Below, one piece after another: positions 19,443 through 27,410 of a DNA stretch of 64,000 bases. The notes under the pieces are model-generated. The model made no database searches. It had not been told where the DNA came from and was given only the letters and a program-made list of their open reading frames with translations. The stretch is from Gammaproteobacteria bacterium 28-57-27 (GTDB lineage Bacteria > Pseudomonadota > Gammaproteobacteria > Halothiobacillales > Halothiobacillaceae): assembly GCA_002281735.1 (NCBI GenBank), contig NCGK01000001.1, positions 124,001 through 188,000 of the forward strand. Reading direction: 5' to 3'. Positions within the stretch are counted from its first letter, which is position 1; the number at the start of each line of letters is the position of its first letter. Made by a program: the position numbers and the translations under genes.

Positions 19443-21020
19443 ATGCAGCACGACATTCATTCTGACCGCATCCTGATTCTCGATTTCGGTTCGCAATACA
19501 CCCAACTCATTGCCCGCCGCGTGCGCGATGCGGGCGTGTACTGCGAACTGCATCCCTGGGATATGGATACAGCGGCCATTGCTGCCTTCGCGCCCAAGGG
19601 CGTGATTCTTTCCGGCGGCCCCGAGTCGGTCACCGAAGATAATCCGCCACGTGCGCCGGACATCGTGTTTAGCCTTGGCGTGCCGGTACTGGGCATCTGC
19701 TACGGTATGCAAACCATGGCCGCACAGCTGGGTGGCAAGGTGGAAACCAGTGACCATCAGGAATTTGGCTTTGCCCAAACCCGTGCGCGCGGCCATACCT
19801 GTTTGCTCAAGGACATCGAAGACCATACAACAGAGGAAGGCTTCGGTCTGTTGGACGTGTGGATGAGCCACGGCGACCGCGTGGTCGATCTGCCAGCAGG
19901 TTTCAAATTGATGGCCAGTTCCGACGGCGCACCGATTGCCGGCATGGCCGACGAGAGCCGGCATTTCTATGGCGTGCAATTCCACCCGGAAGTGACCCAC
20001 ACCCGCCAGGGCGAGCGTATCATCAACCGCTTTGTGCATGACATCTGTGGCTGCGCGGCGCTGTGGAACCCGGCCAACATCATCGAAGAAAGCATTGCAA
20101 AAATCCGTGCTCAGGTAGGGGCGGATGAGGTGATTCTTGGTCTGTCCGGCGGGGTCGATTCCTCCGTGGTCGCGGCCTTGTTGCATCGCGCCATTGGCGA
20201 TCAATTGACCTGCGTGTTCGTGGACAACGGCCTGCTGCGCCTGGATGAAGGCGATCAGGTCATGGCCACCTTTGCCCAGCACATGGGTATTCGCGTCATC
20301 CGCGTGGATGCCGAAGCGCGTTTTCTGGGTGAATTGGCAGGCGAAGCTGACCCCGAGGCCAAGCGCAAAACTATTGGTCGCGTGTTTGTGGAGATTTTTG
20401 AAGAAGAATCCAACAAGCTGCCGAATGCCATGTGGCTGGCGCAAGGCACGATTTACCCGGACGTGATCGAGTCCGCCGGCAGCAAAACCGGCAAGGCGCA
20501 CGTCATTAAGTCGCACCACAACGTCGGCGGCTTGCCTGCGCACATGCGCTTGAAATTGCTTGAGCCACTGCGTGAACTGTTCAAGGACGAAGTGCGCAAG
20601 CTTGGTTTGGAGCTTGGTTTACCGTACGAAATGGTCTATCGCCATCCCTTCCCCGGCCCCGGCTTGGGCGTGCGCATTCTTGGCGAAGTGAAGAAAGACT
20701 ATGCCGACCTGCTGCGCAAAGCCGATGCGATTTTTATCGAAGAACTGCGCAAGCACGACTTGTACGACAAAACGTCACAGGCGTTTGCCGTCTTCCTGCC
20801 GGTGCGCTCGGTGGGCGTGATGGGCGACGGACGACGTTATGACTACGTGGTGGCACTGCGCGCGGTGGAAACCATCGACTTCATGACCGCACGCTGGGCG
20901 CATCTGCCTTACGATTTCCTTGATCTTGTTTGCCGTCGCATCGTCAACGAAACACGCGGCATCTCGCGTGTCGTGTACGACATTACCGGCAAACCGCCGG
21001 GGACGATTGAGTGGGAGTGA
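19443..21020 (+). CDS. guaA: GMP synthase (glutamine-hydrolysing)
   Basis: Converts XMP to GMP using glutamine and ATP; 525 residues. The class I glutaminase domain (about 1-200) has the nucleophile GICYGMQ and the catalytic GVQFHPE; the ATP pyrophosphatase domain has the P-loop-like LSGGVDSSV, and the C-terminal dimerisation domain ends [10 protein letters not shown] as usual. The start at 19443 follows the guaB-guaA spacer. Both enzymes of GMP synthesis are thus adjacent. Confidence 0.97.
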   Translation: MQHDIHSDRILILDFGSQYTQLIARRVRDAGVYCELHPWDMDTAAIAAFAPKGVILSGGPESVTEDNPPRAPDIVFSLGVPVLGICYGMQTMAAQLGGKVETSDHQEFGFAQTRARGHTCLLKDIEDHTTEEGFGLLDVWMSHGDRVVDLPAGFKLMASSDGAPIAGMADESRHFYGVQFHPEVTHTRQGERIINRFVHDICGCAALWNPANIIEESIAKIRAQVGADEVILGLSGGVDSSVVAALLHRAIGDQLTCVFVDNGLLRLDEGDQVMATFAQHMGIRVIRVDAEARFLGELAGEADPEAKRKTIGRVFVEIFEEESNKLPNAMWLAQGTIYPDVIESAGSKTGKAHVIKSHHNVGGLPAHMRLKLLEPLRELFKDEVRKLGLELGLPYEMVYRHPFPGPGLGVRILGEVKKDYADLLRKADAIFIEELRKHDLYDKTSQAFAVFLPVRSVGVMGDGRRYDYVVALRAVETIDFMTARWAHLPYDFLDLVCRRIVNETRGISRVVYDITGKPPGTIEWE

Positions 21021-21065
21021 TCACGTCAAGCGAAAGAAATAACCGGGCTGACGCAATCCGCCTTT

Positions 21066-21185
21066 GCCGAACGTACCCACGGGTTCAATCGAGTCTGACC
21101 CCATTGATCTTGGGCACCAACACTGGCCATGAAAATGGCGAAGCCATGGCCAGTGTTGGCGTCCGCGTTGAACCGACAGTTAGGC
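21066..21185 (-). other. attC-like recombination site
   Basis: Read on the minus strand: GCCTAAC (21179-21185), TCGGTTCAA (21168-21176), a perfect 15-bp stem whose right plus-strand arm is CATGGCCAGTGTTGG (21145-21159, partner 21117-21131) with a 13-nt loop, then TTGAACC (21082-21088) and GTTCGGC (21066-21072). This nested layout, R''-L''-stem-L'-R', is that of an integron attC. The last box departs from GTTRRRY at one base. It lies directly after the cassette gene that ends at 21222. Confidence 0.55.
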
Positions 21186-21221
21186 TGGTTGCTAGCACGG
21201 AGGACTTTGATATGCTGCTAT

Positions 21222-22274
21222 TTAATAGTTGTATTGTCTTATTTGCTCTCGGGTATAGCCAATAATTGCATTTGCGGCAATTATTTGTTTACGCCTCTCA
21301 GTTTCGCTTACATATTTCATTCGACTCAATCTACTCTTTAGCATTTCAATTTGCAGCTCCAGTATTGGCTTGACAACCGGCACTTTTCCGTATACTGATT
21401 TTGCCTCCGTCATTTGGAAATTAAATAGATCATTTCGTTCGAGAATGCAGGTCTTTTGGTTTTTTTGAATGAAAATTTTTCCTGTGCCTGAGTTGGTGTT
21501 GTAGGAGTGCATTTGTACGTGATCGCTCTCATACAAGGAGGGATCAGCTTCGCGTGCAGCGTTGTATATTGGTTGCCTGATGATGTGGCCAGGGACGTAA
21601 GGCTTAAGTTTGAAGCAGTCGGGTTTGATTTTCCCTGTTCCTGGCGCAAGCTTGAAGTGTCCAATCTTGCTTCCCGGCATTTGCATTTCCCAGGATGCGA
21701 AAGGGAACCCAACAGACTTGGAAACCAAGAAATCGGTAGATGCACTCACAAATACTAAATTGTTTACCCTGAGCGCAAGAGCCGTCGGGCTTGCCATGAA
21801 AGTAAGTGTGTTTGCGCCTGACCAGTTCAGTGTTTTGTCAGGCAAGTAGGTGTTTGTGACTGAGAGGTAGCGGTCTTTGATTCCGACTCTGTCATTGATG
21901 TAAAAATTTGGAGGCAAATCAAAGGATGACTTGTTCATGTAAGAAACACCAAGCCATGCACCAATTCTTATTTTGTCAAACCAATCGAGCAATAATTCCA
22001 AATCGGAGCCATTGACGTCGGCATCTTCTATTAGTCGTTCAATGATGCCTTTGACTTGGCCTTCTAGTGAGCTAAATTTGTTGTTGCAACTATCGCAAGC
22101 GGGAAATGTATAGTTCTTCGCGGGGAAGATGATTTCCTTCCCTGTTGCCCAATTGGTTCCGACCGATGTGTCTTTTGAGTGGGAGCCGGTCATTTTTAAG
22201 AGCCACTGCGGAAAAATGTGCTCTTTCGTTTTGGATTCTGGGGCTTTCCCGCAGAATATGCATGCTGCTGCCAA
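21222..22274 (-). CDS. HNH-like zinc-binding protein (integron cassette gene)
   Basis: 350 residues, AT-rich relative to guaA. The N-terminus has a C-x2-C pair (CIFCGKAPES), then KEHIFPQWLL and, at about residue 60, CDSCNNKF; a CxxC...EHIFP...CxxCN arrangement is typical of HNH/recombination-endonuclease-VII-like folds, where the two CxxC pairs bind zinc and the EH or HH motif is catalytic. The long remainder has no motif I recognise. It is preceded by GTTAGGC (22294-22300 on the minus strand) and followed by an attC-like site, so it appears to be a gene cassette reading away from intI. It could be a nuclease of a defence or mobile system, but no partner is visible. Confidence 0.65.
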   Translation of the reverse strand: MAAACIFCGKAPESKTKEHIFPQWLLKMTGSHSKDTSVGTNWATGKEIIFPAKNYTFPACDSCNNKFSSLEGQVKGIIERLIEDADVNGSDLELLLDWFDKIRIGAWLGVSYMNKSSFDLPPNFYINDRVGIKDRYLSVTNTYLPDKTLNWSGANTLTFMASPTALALRVNNLVFVSASTDFLVSKSVGFPFASWEMQMPGSKIGHFKLAPGTGKIKPDCFKLKPYVPGHIIRQPIYNAAREADPSLYESDHVQMHSYNTNSGTGKIFIQKNQKTCILERNDLFNFQMTEAKSVYGKVPVVKPILELQIEMLKSRLSRMKYVSETERRKQIIAANAIIGYTREQIRQYNY

Positions 22275-22293
22275 AGTGGCTCCTTTTGAGTAG

Positions 22294-22329
22294 GCCTAAC
22301 GTGTTTTATACGGCGCTCGCGCCGTATAA
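22294..22329 (-). other. attI-proximal core site and adjacent hairpin
   Basis: The minus strand reads GTTAGGC at 22300-22294, the 7-bp integron core, just before the cassette gene. Immediately on its other side is a perfect palindrome TTATACGGCGC-TC-GCGCCGTATAA (22306-22329 on plus). The site lies between the divergent cassette gene and intI start, where attI is expected. Confidence 0.5.
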
Positions 22330-22404
22330 CTCAATAATGAAGTTGCCGTGTAACAAGTCTGATGACAAGACAAGTCCTTGTTTTGACAAGGAGGTCTGTC
22401 TGTT

Positions 22405-22800
22405 ATGACGGCGGTATCGGCTGACAAACACGGCGCTGCTGCTCCACGCTTGCTTGATGAGGTGAGGGTCAGCATCCGCCTCAAGCATTACAGCTTGCGT
22501 ACGGAGCAGGCGTATCAGCATTGGATCAATCGCTTCATCTTTTTCCATAACAATAACAATCGGCATCCTCGGGATATGGGGACGGCGGAGGTCGTGAAAC
22601 TCCTCTCCGCGCTCGCTATGAAGGATCATGTTTCGTCATCGACGCAAAATCAAGCGTTGGCCGCGCTGCTTTTTCTCTACCTGGAAGTGCTGTCCGTTAA
22701 TTTGCCGTGGCTGGATGGTCTGACATGCGTCAAGCCGCTTGCGCATCTTCCTTCCGTTTGCGGGACTTACGTTAATCCGTATACTGTCCGTACATTGTAA
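22405..22800 (+). pseudogene. intI: Truncated integron integrase
   Basis: Only the N-terminal SAM-like domain of a tyrosine recombinase remains: 131 codons where a full IntI has about 320-340. The stretch LLDEVRVSIRLKHYSLRTEQ, then NRFIFFHN, RHPRDMG, STQNQALAALLFLYLEVL and LPWLDG follows the IntI core-binding domain closely. Similarity stops at about base 22755 (after KPLAHLPSV), and none of the catalytic R, H, R, Y residues is present. The divergent orientation to a cassette gene with GTTAGGC between them is that of an integron platform. It cannot catalyse recombination. The break is filled by a toxin-antitoxin module. Confidence 0.8.
22758..22785 (+). promoter_or_regulatory. Candidate promoter of the DUF1778-GNAT pair
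   Basis: TTGCGG (22758-22763) and TATACT (22780-22785) are spaced by 16 bp and sit 29 bases before the antitoxin ATG. GTACA and TGTAC (22790-22794, 22806-22810) form a dyad between promoter and start that could be an operator for the antitoxin. Confidence 0.5.
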
Positions 22801-22813
22801 ATGGGTGTACATC

Positions 22814-23092
22814 ATGGGAGCCATAGTCAAGGAAGAGCGCATCGAAATTCGTCTCGCGTCGGCAGAGAAGGAGCGGATTCGTCAGGCCGCCATCCTGTCG
22901 CACCTGAATATCAGCGAATTCGTTCTTCGCGCTGTACGTAGCGTTGCCGATGAGACCTTGGCATCGCAGACGCGCTTCGTTCTGCCCGAAGATCAGATGA
23001 ATGCGTTTTACGCGGCACTCGATCAACCGGCTCAATCGATTCCGCGTCTGAAAGAACTGCTCAAGAAACCGAGCGTCTTCGAAACCCAATGA
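22814..23092 (+). CDS. DUF1778 antitoxin (TacA-like)
   Basis: 92 residues. The N-terminal 45 residues, ERIEIRLASAEKERIRQAA then ISEFVLRA, form the ribbon-helix-helix of DUF1778 antitoxins, which bind their own promoter; the C-terminal tail (FVLPEDQMNAFYAALDQPA) is the part that wraps the toxin. The ATG at 22814 is the first that gives this domain. The stop overlaps the toxin start by ATGA. The pair is intact, in contrast to the broken intI in front of it. Confidence 0.9.
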   Translation: MGAIVKEERIEIRLASAEKERIRQAAILSHLNISEFVLRAVRSVADETLASQTRFVLPEDQMNAFYAALDQPAQSIPRLKELLKKPSVFETQ

Positions 23093-23595
23093 CGTTGCCG
23101 CTACGGAGCCCCGAACTTCTGGCCGAGGCTCATGATGTTTCCGGATTCGACTGCGGTAATGAAGCGCTCAACCGCTTCCTGCATCGGCATGCCTTGCAGA
23201 ACCAGCGCAACCAGAGTGCCCGAACCTACGTTGCTCTGCGCGGCGAAACGCGTGTTATCGGCTACTACTCGCTGGCCGCTGCTTCGGCGGAATACGATAT
23301 TGTCCCAGCGCGGATTGCCAAAGGACTGGCACAGCATCCGATTCCACTCACCTTATTGGCCAGGTTGGCCGTGGATCGGACGGAGCAGAGGGCTGGTATC
23401 GGGGCGGGACTGCTCAAGGATGCGCTGAAGCGCTTTCTTCAGGCTCAGGCGATCATTGCCGCGCGAGCTTTGGTTGTGCATGCCAAGGATGAACAGGCGA
23501 TCGAGTTCTATCGGCATTTTGGATTCACACCGTCGCCGCTGGATCCGTACCACCTGTACCTGATGACCAAGGATATCCATGCGTGCCTGCTGTAG
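23089..23595 (+). CDS. GNAT acetyltransferase toxin (TacT-like)
   Basis: 168 residues of a GNAT fold. Toxins of this type acetylate the amino acid of aminoacyl-tRNA and block translation until the DUF1778 partner binds them. Marks are FDCGNEALNRFL near the start, GYYSLAAASAEY, the acetyl-CoA loop RLAVDRTEQRAGIGAGLL (Q/R-x-x-G-x-G) and the C-terminal EFYRHFGFTPSP with the Tyr used by the family. It lies directly after the antitoxin with a 4-nt overlap. Confidence 0.92.
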   Translation: MTLPLRSPELLAEAHDVSGFDCGNEALNRFLHRHALQNQRNQSARTYVALRGETRVIGYYSLAAASAEYDIVPARIAKGLAQHPIPLTLLARLAVDRTEQRAGIGAGLLKDALKRFLQAQAIIAARALVVHAKDEQAIEFYRHFGFTPSPLDPYHLYLMTKDIHACLL

Positions 23596-23866
23596 TCGTT
23601 GATGGAAACGCAAGGCATCCCTGTCGTATAGTCCGATCCATGTTTCCAGTGAACGCACCGCCTGGCGGATCCAAGCAACCACCAGCACGTTTTTCGCAAG
23701 GCACAAGTCATGATATCCAAAACGTATGGCAATAAATATTCGCGACAAATCAATGTGGTTGCATTCTTTTTGATTATTGAGTGGGAGTGAGCAAGGGTGA
23801 ACTTCGGTAATAAATGCAAATTATTCGGGTACACTGCAAGCTACTTTTCGTTTTGCACAAATTAAA

Positions 23867-24304
23867 ATGAAACCGCGTTATAGGCACTTCAATTCAAAGC
23901 GCCGACTTCTAGGTGAGGCCGATGTGGTTTCGGCTGTGTTGCGCCTTTCTGAGCTGGCAGATCGTGTTTCTTATGGTGGGAATCCGGAACACAAAAAGAA
24001 TCCGGGGGATTTTGGGTTGACACCCCCATCCGATCCGCGTCAAGCGAAATCCCTATGCGATGTGGCGCATATTTTTAGTCGCAAAGAGGCTCTCGATTTG
24101 CTCAGACAGGGAATAACTAAGGGGCTTGTTAGCGATAGAGAGGAGCAAGGCTGGCCCAAGAATGTATGGTCGGTTACGAATGATGGCATCCCTCTTGAAG
24201 CTCAGTTAGAAAATGCACAGATCGGTTGCTATCACGGTTACCCCATGCCTGACAGTGATCCATTAGCATCCGAGGTTATATTCCGCTGGAGGCAGCATGG
24301 CTGA
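23867..24304 (+). CDS. Unknown protein paired with an ImmA-like gene
   Basis: 145 residues, AT-rich, family not recognised. The middle has a conserved-looking stretch (SLCDVAHIFSRKEALDLLRQ then GWPKNVWSVTNDGIPLEAQL) and a charged N-terminus (MKPRYRHFNSKRRLL). No membrane helix or signal is visible. It overlaps the following gene by 8 nt, so the two are co-translated and probably act together, as in small toxin-antitoxin or defence pairs. A role as toxin is only an inference from layout. Confidence 0.6.
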   Translation: MKPRYRHFNSKRRLLGEADVVSAVLRLSELADRVSYGGNPEHKKNPGDFGLTPPSDPRQAKSLCDVAHIFSRKEALDLLRQGITKGLVSDREEQGWPKNVWSVTNDGIPLEAQLENAQIGCYHGYPMPDSDPLASEVIFRWRQHG

Positions 24305-25622
24305 TCTGCGTTTTTCTATCGATTGGTTGTCTTCCGGAAGTGTCGATCCAGTATTGCGTGACACATCGGCACAATTATCGATACATCTTGATGAAATATG
24401 TCTGACTCGCCATGAGGATGTTTGGTCGAAAACTGTGCGTGATGCCGTGCTAGTTTCGGCGTATCCTCTAGCATTATGGTTTGCTTCTTCTTGGTGGCGC
24501 CTGAATTGGGAGCCCTTACCTCAAAAGGGTGCTAAACCGCCGCTTGATTGGCGTATGGTGCATGAAATGGGGGCCGCTAATCATGGCTTCGTATGGCCAA
24601 GAGTACTATTTGCTTCTGATGGTGAGATGATAAACATTTGGGCGGAGTCAATAGCTACGCAAGGACAGTCGGTCGGTTATCTTAATGGTCTTAATATTCC
24701 TCGATCGGTAAGCGTCGATACATTCCAAAGTCAAGTTAGTGGGTTTATTGAGGATGTTTTACATCGACTTGATGCCGTGGGGTGTGGTCAAACTGATTTG
24801 GCTTCGCTTTGGTCTTTTGTACAAGAGGATAGGTTAAGTCCTGACGCTAGCAATCGTCGACGCCTAGAGGCACAGATGGGTTTTGATCCCGAGGAGTGCC
24901 CCGCAGAGGTTATGGACGATGTGTTGCGTATTCAGGAGATAATGGGCGTAAATGCCCTCTCGGAGCTTGCGCCAATTTTCGGGCGTTGCGGTGGTATGAC
25001 CCTCGTTGAAATCGATGCACTTGTAAAAGTAAAGGGAATTCGTGGGCATCCTCAAGTTTCACAGAAGACTATTAACGTCAATTCATCTTTAACCGCCCCT
25101 TGGCAACAAGGAGTCGATGCTGCCAGACAGTTACGCGCTGAGTTAGGTAATATAAATGAACCCATTGATGAAAATAAACTTCTTGACCTTTTGGGCTTAA
25201 CCAAAAGAGAAGTTGATTCGTGGGGGGGGCAAAAAAATAAATCAATCGCAATTGCTAGGCCCCGTAGTGGCGGTGGCTTTGATTTTATACCAAGGAAACT
25301 ACATCGATTTGCTAGGCGTTTTGAATTTGCGCGCTTTCTCGAAGAGTGTCTAAATACATTTCTGAGTCCGCAGGATTGGCTAATTACCTCCGATCTTGCA
25401 ACCGCAAAGCAAAAACGTCAGCGTGCATTTGCGGCAGAATTTCTTTGTCCGATTCAATCGCTTGTCAGTTTTCTTGACGGAGACTATTCAGAGTATTCTT
25501 TTGAAAATGCCTCTGAATATTTTGGTGTAAGTGGAAAAACTATCGAATCATTATTGGCAAATAATGGTTACCTAGAACTTCAAACCATAGAGCCACAAAT
25601 GCCTTATCGGCTTACAACTTGA
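24297..25622 (+). CDS. ImmA/IrrE-like protein lacking the HExxH motif
   Basis: 441 residues. The C-terminal 110 residues follow the ImmA/IrrE domain: RRFEFARFLEECLN stands where active members have RRF-x-x-AHELGHxLL, then QKRQRAFAAEFLCPIQ (the FAAExLxP segment with the third ligand Glu) and FGVSGKTIESLLANNGYL (VS-x-x-A/T-I...L). The zinc-binding HExxH is replaced by RFLEE, so it should not be a zinc protease. The N-terminal 330 residues are not recognised. It is likely a binding or regulatory partner of the 145-residue protein before it. Codon use and low GC suggest acquisition. Confidence 0.65.
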   Translation: MADLRFSIDWLSSGSVDPVLRDTSAQLSIHLDEICLTRHEDVWSKTVRDAVLVSAYPLALWFASSWWRLNWEPLPQKGAKPPLDWRMVHEMGAANHGFVWPRVLFASDGEMINIWAESIATQGQSVGYLNGLNIPRSVSVDTFQSQVSGFIEDVLHRLDAVGCGQTDLASLWSFVQEDRLSPDASNRRRLEAQMGFDPEECPAEVMDDVLRIQEIMGVNALSELAPIFGRCGGMTLVEIDALVKVKGIRGHPQVSQKTINVNSSLTAPWQQGVDAARQLRAELGNINEPIDENKLLDLLGLTKREVDSWGGQKNKSIAIARPRSGGGFDFIPRKLHRFARRFEFARFLEECLNTFLSPQDWLITSDLATAKQKRQRAFAAEFLCPIQSLVSFLDGDYSEYSFENASEYFGVSGKTIESLLANNGYLELQTIEPQMPYRLTT

Positions 25623-25662
25623 ATCTATGTCATTTCTTAACAGTGATTTCACCTGACAACCA

Positions 25663-27282
25663 ATGCTGCGCTTAAACGAACTCAAACTGCCGCTGGAACA
25701 TCCGCCTGAAGCCTTGCGGGCGGCGATTTTGCAGCGCTTGAAAATTAAAAGTGATGAGCTTTTGGGCTTCACGATCTTCAAGCGCAGCCATGATGCACGC
25801 AAAAAAAATAACCTGCTGCTGATTTATTCGCTGGACGTTGAGCTCAGGGATGAGGCGGCGGTATTGCAGCGCTGCGGCGATGATCGTCATCTTATGCCTA
25901 CGCCGGATATGGCTTATCACTTTGTCGCTCAGGCACCTGCGAATCTTGCGCATCGTCCGGTCGTTGTTGGCTTTGGCCCGTGCGGGATTTTTGCCGCGCT
26001 GGTGTTGGCGCAAATGGGTTTCAGGCCGATTGTGCTGGAGCGTGGCAAGGCTGTGCGCGAGCGCACCAAGGATACCTGGGGTTTGTGGCGCAAGGGTGAG
26101 CTGAATCCGGAATCCAATGTGCAATTCGGCGAGGGCGGGGCGGGCACATTTTCCGATGGCAAGCTCTACAGCCAGATCAAAGACCCCAAGCACTACGGGC
26201 GCAAGGTGATTGCCGAGTTCATCAAGGCCGGTGCGCCTGAGGAAATCGCCTACATCGCCAAGCCGCATATCGGCACGTTTCGTCTGGTCGGCGTGGTGGA
26301 AACCATGCGTCACGAGATTGAGCGTCTGGGTGGCGAGGTGCGTTTTCAGCAGCGTGTCAGCGATGTGCTGATTGAAAACGGGCACATTCGGGGCGTGACT
26401 CTCGCCAGTGGCGAAAGCCTGCGCAGCGATCATGTGATTCTGGCACTGGGGCATAGTGCGCGCGACACCTTCGAGATGTTGCACGCGCGCGGTGTGTTTA
26501 TGGAAGCCAAGCCGTTTTCCATTGGCTTTCGCATCGAACATCCGCAATCCTTGATTGATCGTGCGCGATTGGGGGTGAATGCGGGCAATAAGCTGCTCGG
26601 CGCGGCGGATTACAAGTTGGTGCATCACGCCCGTAATGGCCGTGCGGTGTACAGTTTTTGCATGTGTCCCGGCGGTACCGTGGTCGCGGCGACCTCGGAA
26701 GAGGGGCGGGTGGTGACCAATGGCATGAGTCAGTATTCGCGTGATGAGCGCAATGCCAATGCGGGCATGGTGGTTGGCATTACTCCGGCGGATTATCCCG
26801 GTGGAATCGCTGGCGGCGTGCTGGCCGGGGTTGAGTTGCAGCGTCAACTTGAGTCGCGGGCGTATGCACTGGGTGGCGGAACCTATGCCGCGCCCGCGCA
26901 GTTGGTGGGTGATTTTCTGCAGGGCGTGGCTTCCAGTGACGTGGGCAGCGTCGAACCTTCGTACAAACCGGGTGTGCATTGGACGGATTTGCAACCCAGC
27001 CTGCCGGACTATGCAATCAACGCCATGCGCGAAGCCTTGCCGGAGTTTGATAAGCAAATCAAGGGCTTTGCCATGCGTGATGCGGTATTGACTGGGGTGG
27101 AAACGCGCACTTCCTCGCCAATACGCATCACGCGCGGTGAAGATATGCAAAGCCTTAACGTCAAAGGTCTATTCCCAGCGGGCGAAGGCGCGGGTTACGC
27201 GGGCGGCATTCTTTCGGCGGGGGTGGATGGTATTCGTGTCGCTGAGGCGGTGGCGCGGAATATGTTGTCAACATCCAGGTAA
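25663..27282 (+). CDS. FAD-dependent oxidoreductase (COG2509 type)
   Basis: 539 residues of an uncharacterised flavoprotein dehydrogenase family widespread in bacteria. An N-terminal domain of about 90 residues precedes the FAD dinucleotide fold VVGFGPCGIFAALVLAQMGF, then VQFGEGGAGTFSDGKL, a second motif ILALGHSARDTFEML, CMCPGGTVVAATSEEG and a C-terminal FPAGEGAGYAGGILSAGVDG that closes the FAD site. The substrate is unknown. It marks the return to GC-rich chromosomal DNA after the accessory island. Confidence 0.88.
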   Translation: MLRLNELKLPLEHPPEALRAAILQRLKIKSDELLGFTIFKRSHDARKKNNLLLIYSLDVELRDEAAVLQRCGDDRHLMPTPDMAYHFVAQAPANLAHRPVVVGFGPCGIFAALVLAQMGFRPIVLERGKAVRERTKDTWGLWRKGELNPESNVQFGEGGAGTFSDGKLYSQIKDPKHYGRKVIAEFIKAGAPEEIAYIAKPHIGTFRLVGVVETMRHEIERLGGEVRFQQRVSDVLIENGHIRGVTLASGESLRSDHVILALGHSARDTFEMLHARGVFMEAKPFSIGFRIEHPQSLIDRARLGVNAGNKLLGAADYKLVHHARNGRAVYSFCMCPGGTVVAATSEEGRVVTNGMSQYSRDERNANAGMVVGITPADYPGGIAGGVLAGVELQRQLESRAYALGGGTYAAPAQLVGDFLQGVASSDVGSVEPSYKPGVHWTDLQPSLPDYAINAMREALPEFDKQIKGFAMRDAVLTGVETRTSSPIRITRGEDMQSLNVKGLFPAGEGAGYAGGILSAGVDGIRVAEAVARNMLSTSR

Positions 27283-27410
27283 AGCGCACGATTGCTCCGG
27301 CTCGAATCAACAATGTAGCTAATTCGCTATGCTTTTGCGAGCGGTTGCTCGGTATTTATGTGCTCTACCGGCTAGACTCCATAACATTCCCTGATTGTCG
27401 GTCATCACTC

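Noticed and set aside
21021-21221. Rho-independent terminator after guaA
   Set aside because: The strong stem at 21117-21159 has a 13-nt loop, no T tract and attC-type flanks, so a recombination-site reading explains more.
23596-23866. A minus-strand frame with WIRQAVRSLETWIGLYDRDALR suggesting a transposase fragment
   Set aside because: It overlaps the toxin gene on the other strand and I cannot match it to a family; too weak to call.
25672-27150. A 492-residue minus-strand frame opposite the flavoprotein gene
   Set aside because: It is the shadow of a GC-rich gene: rich in His, Arg and Gln without hydrophobic core or motifs.
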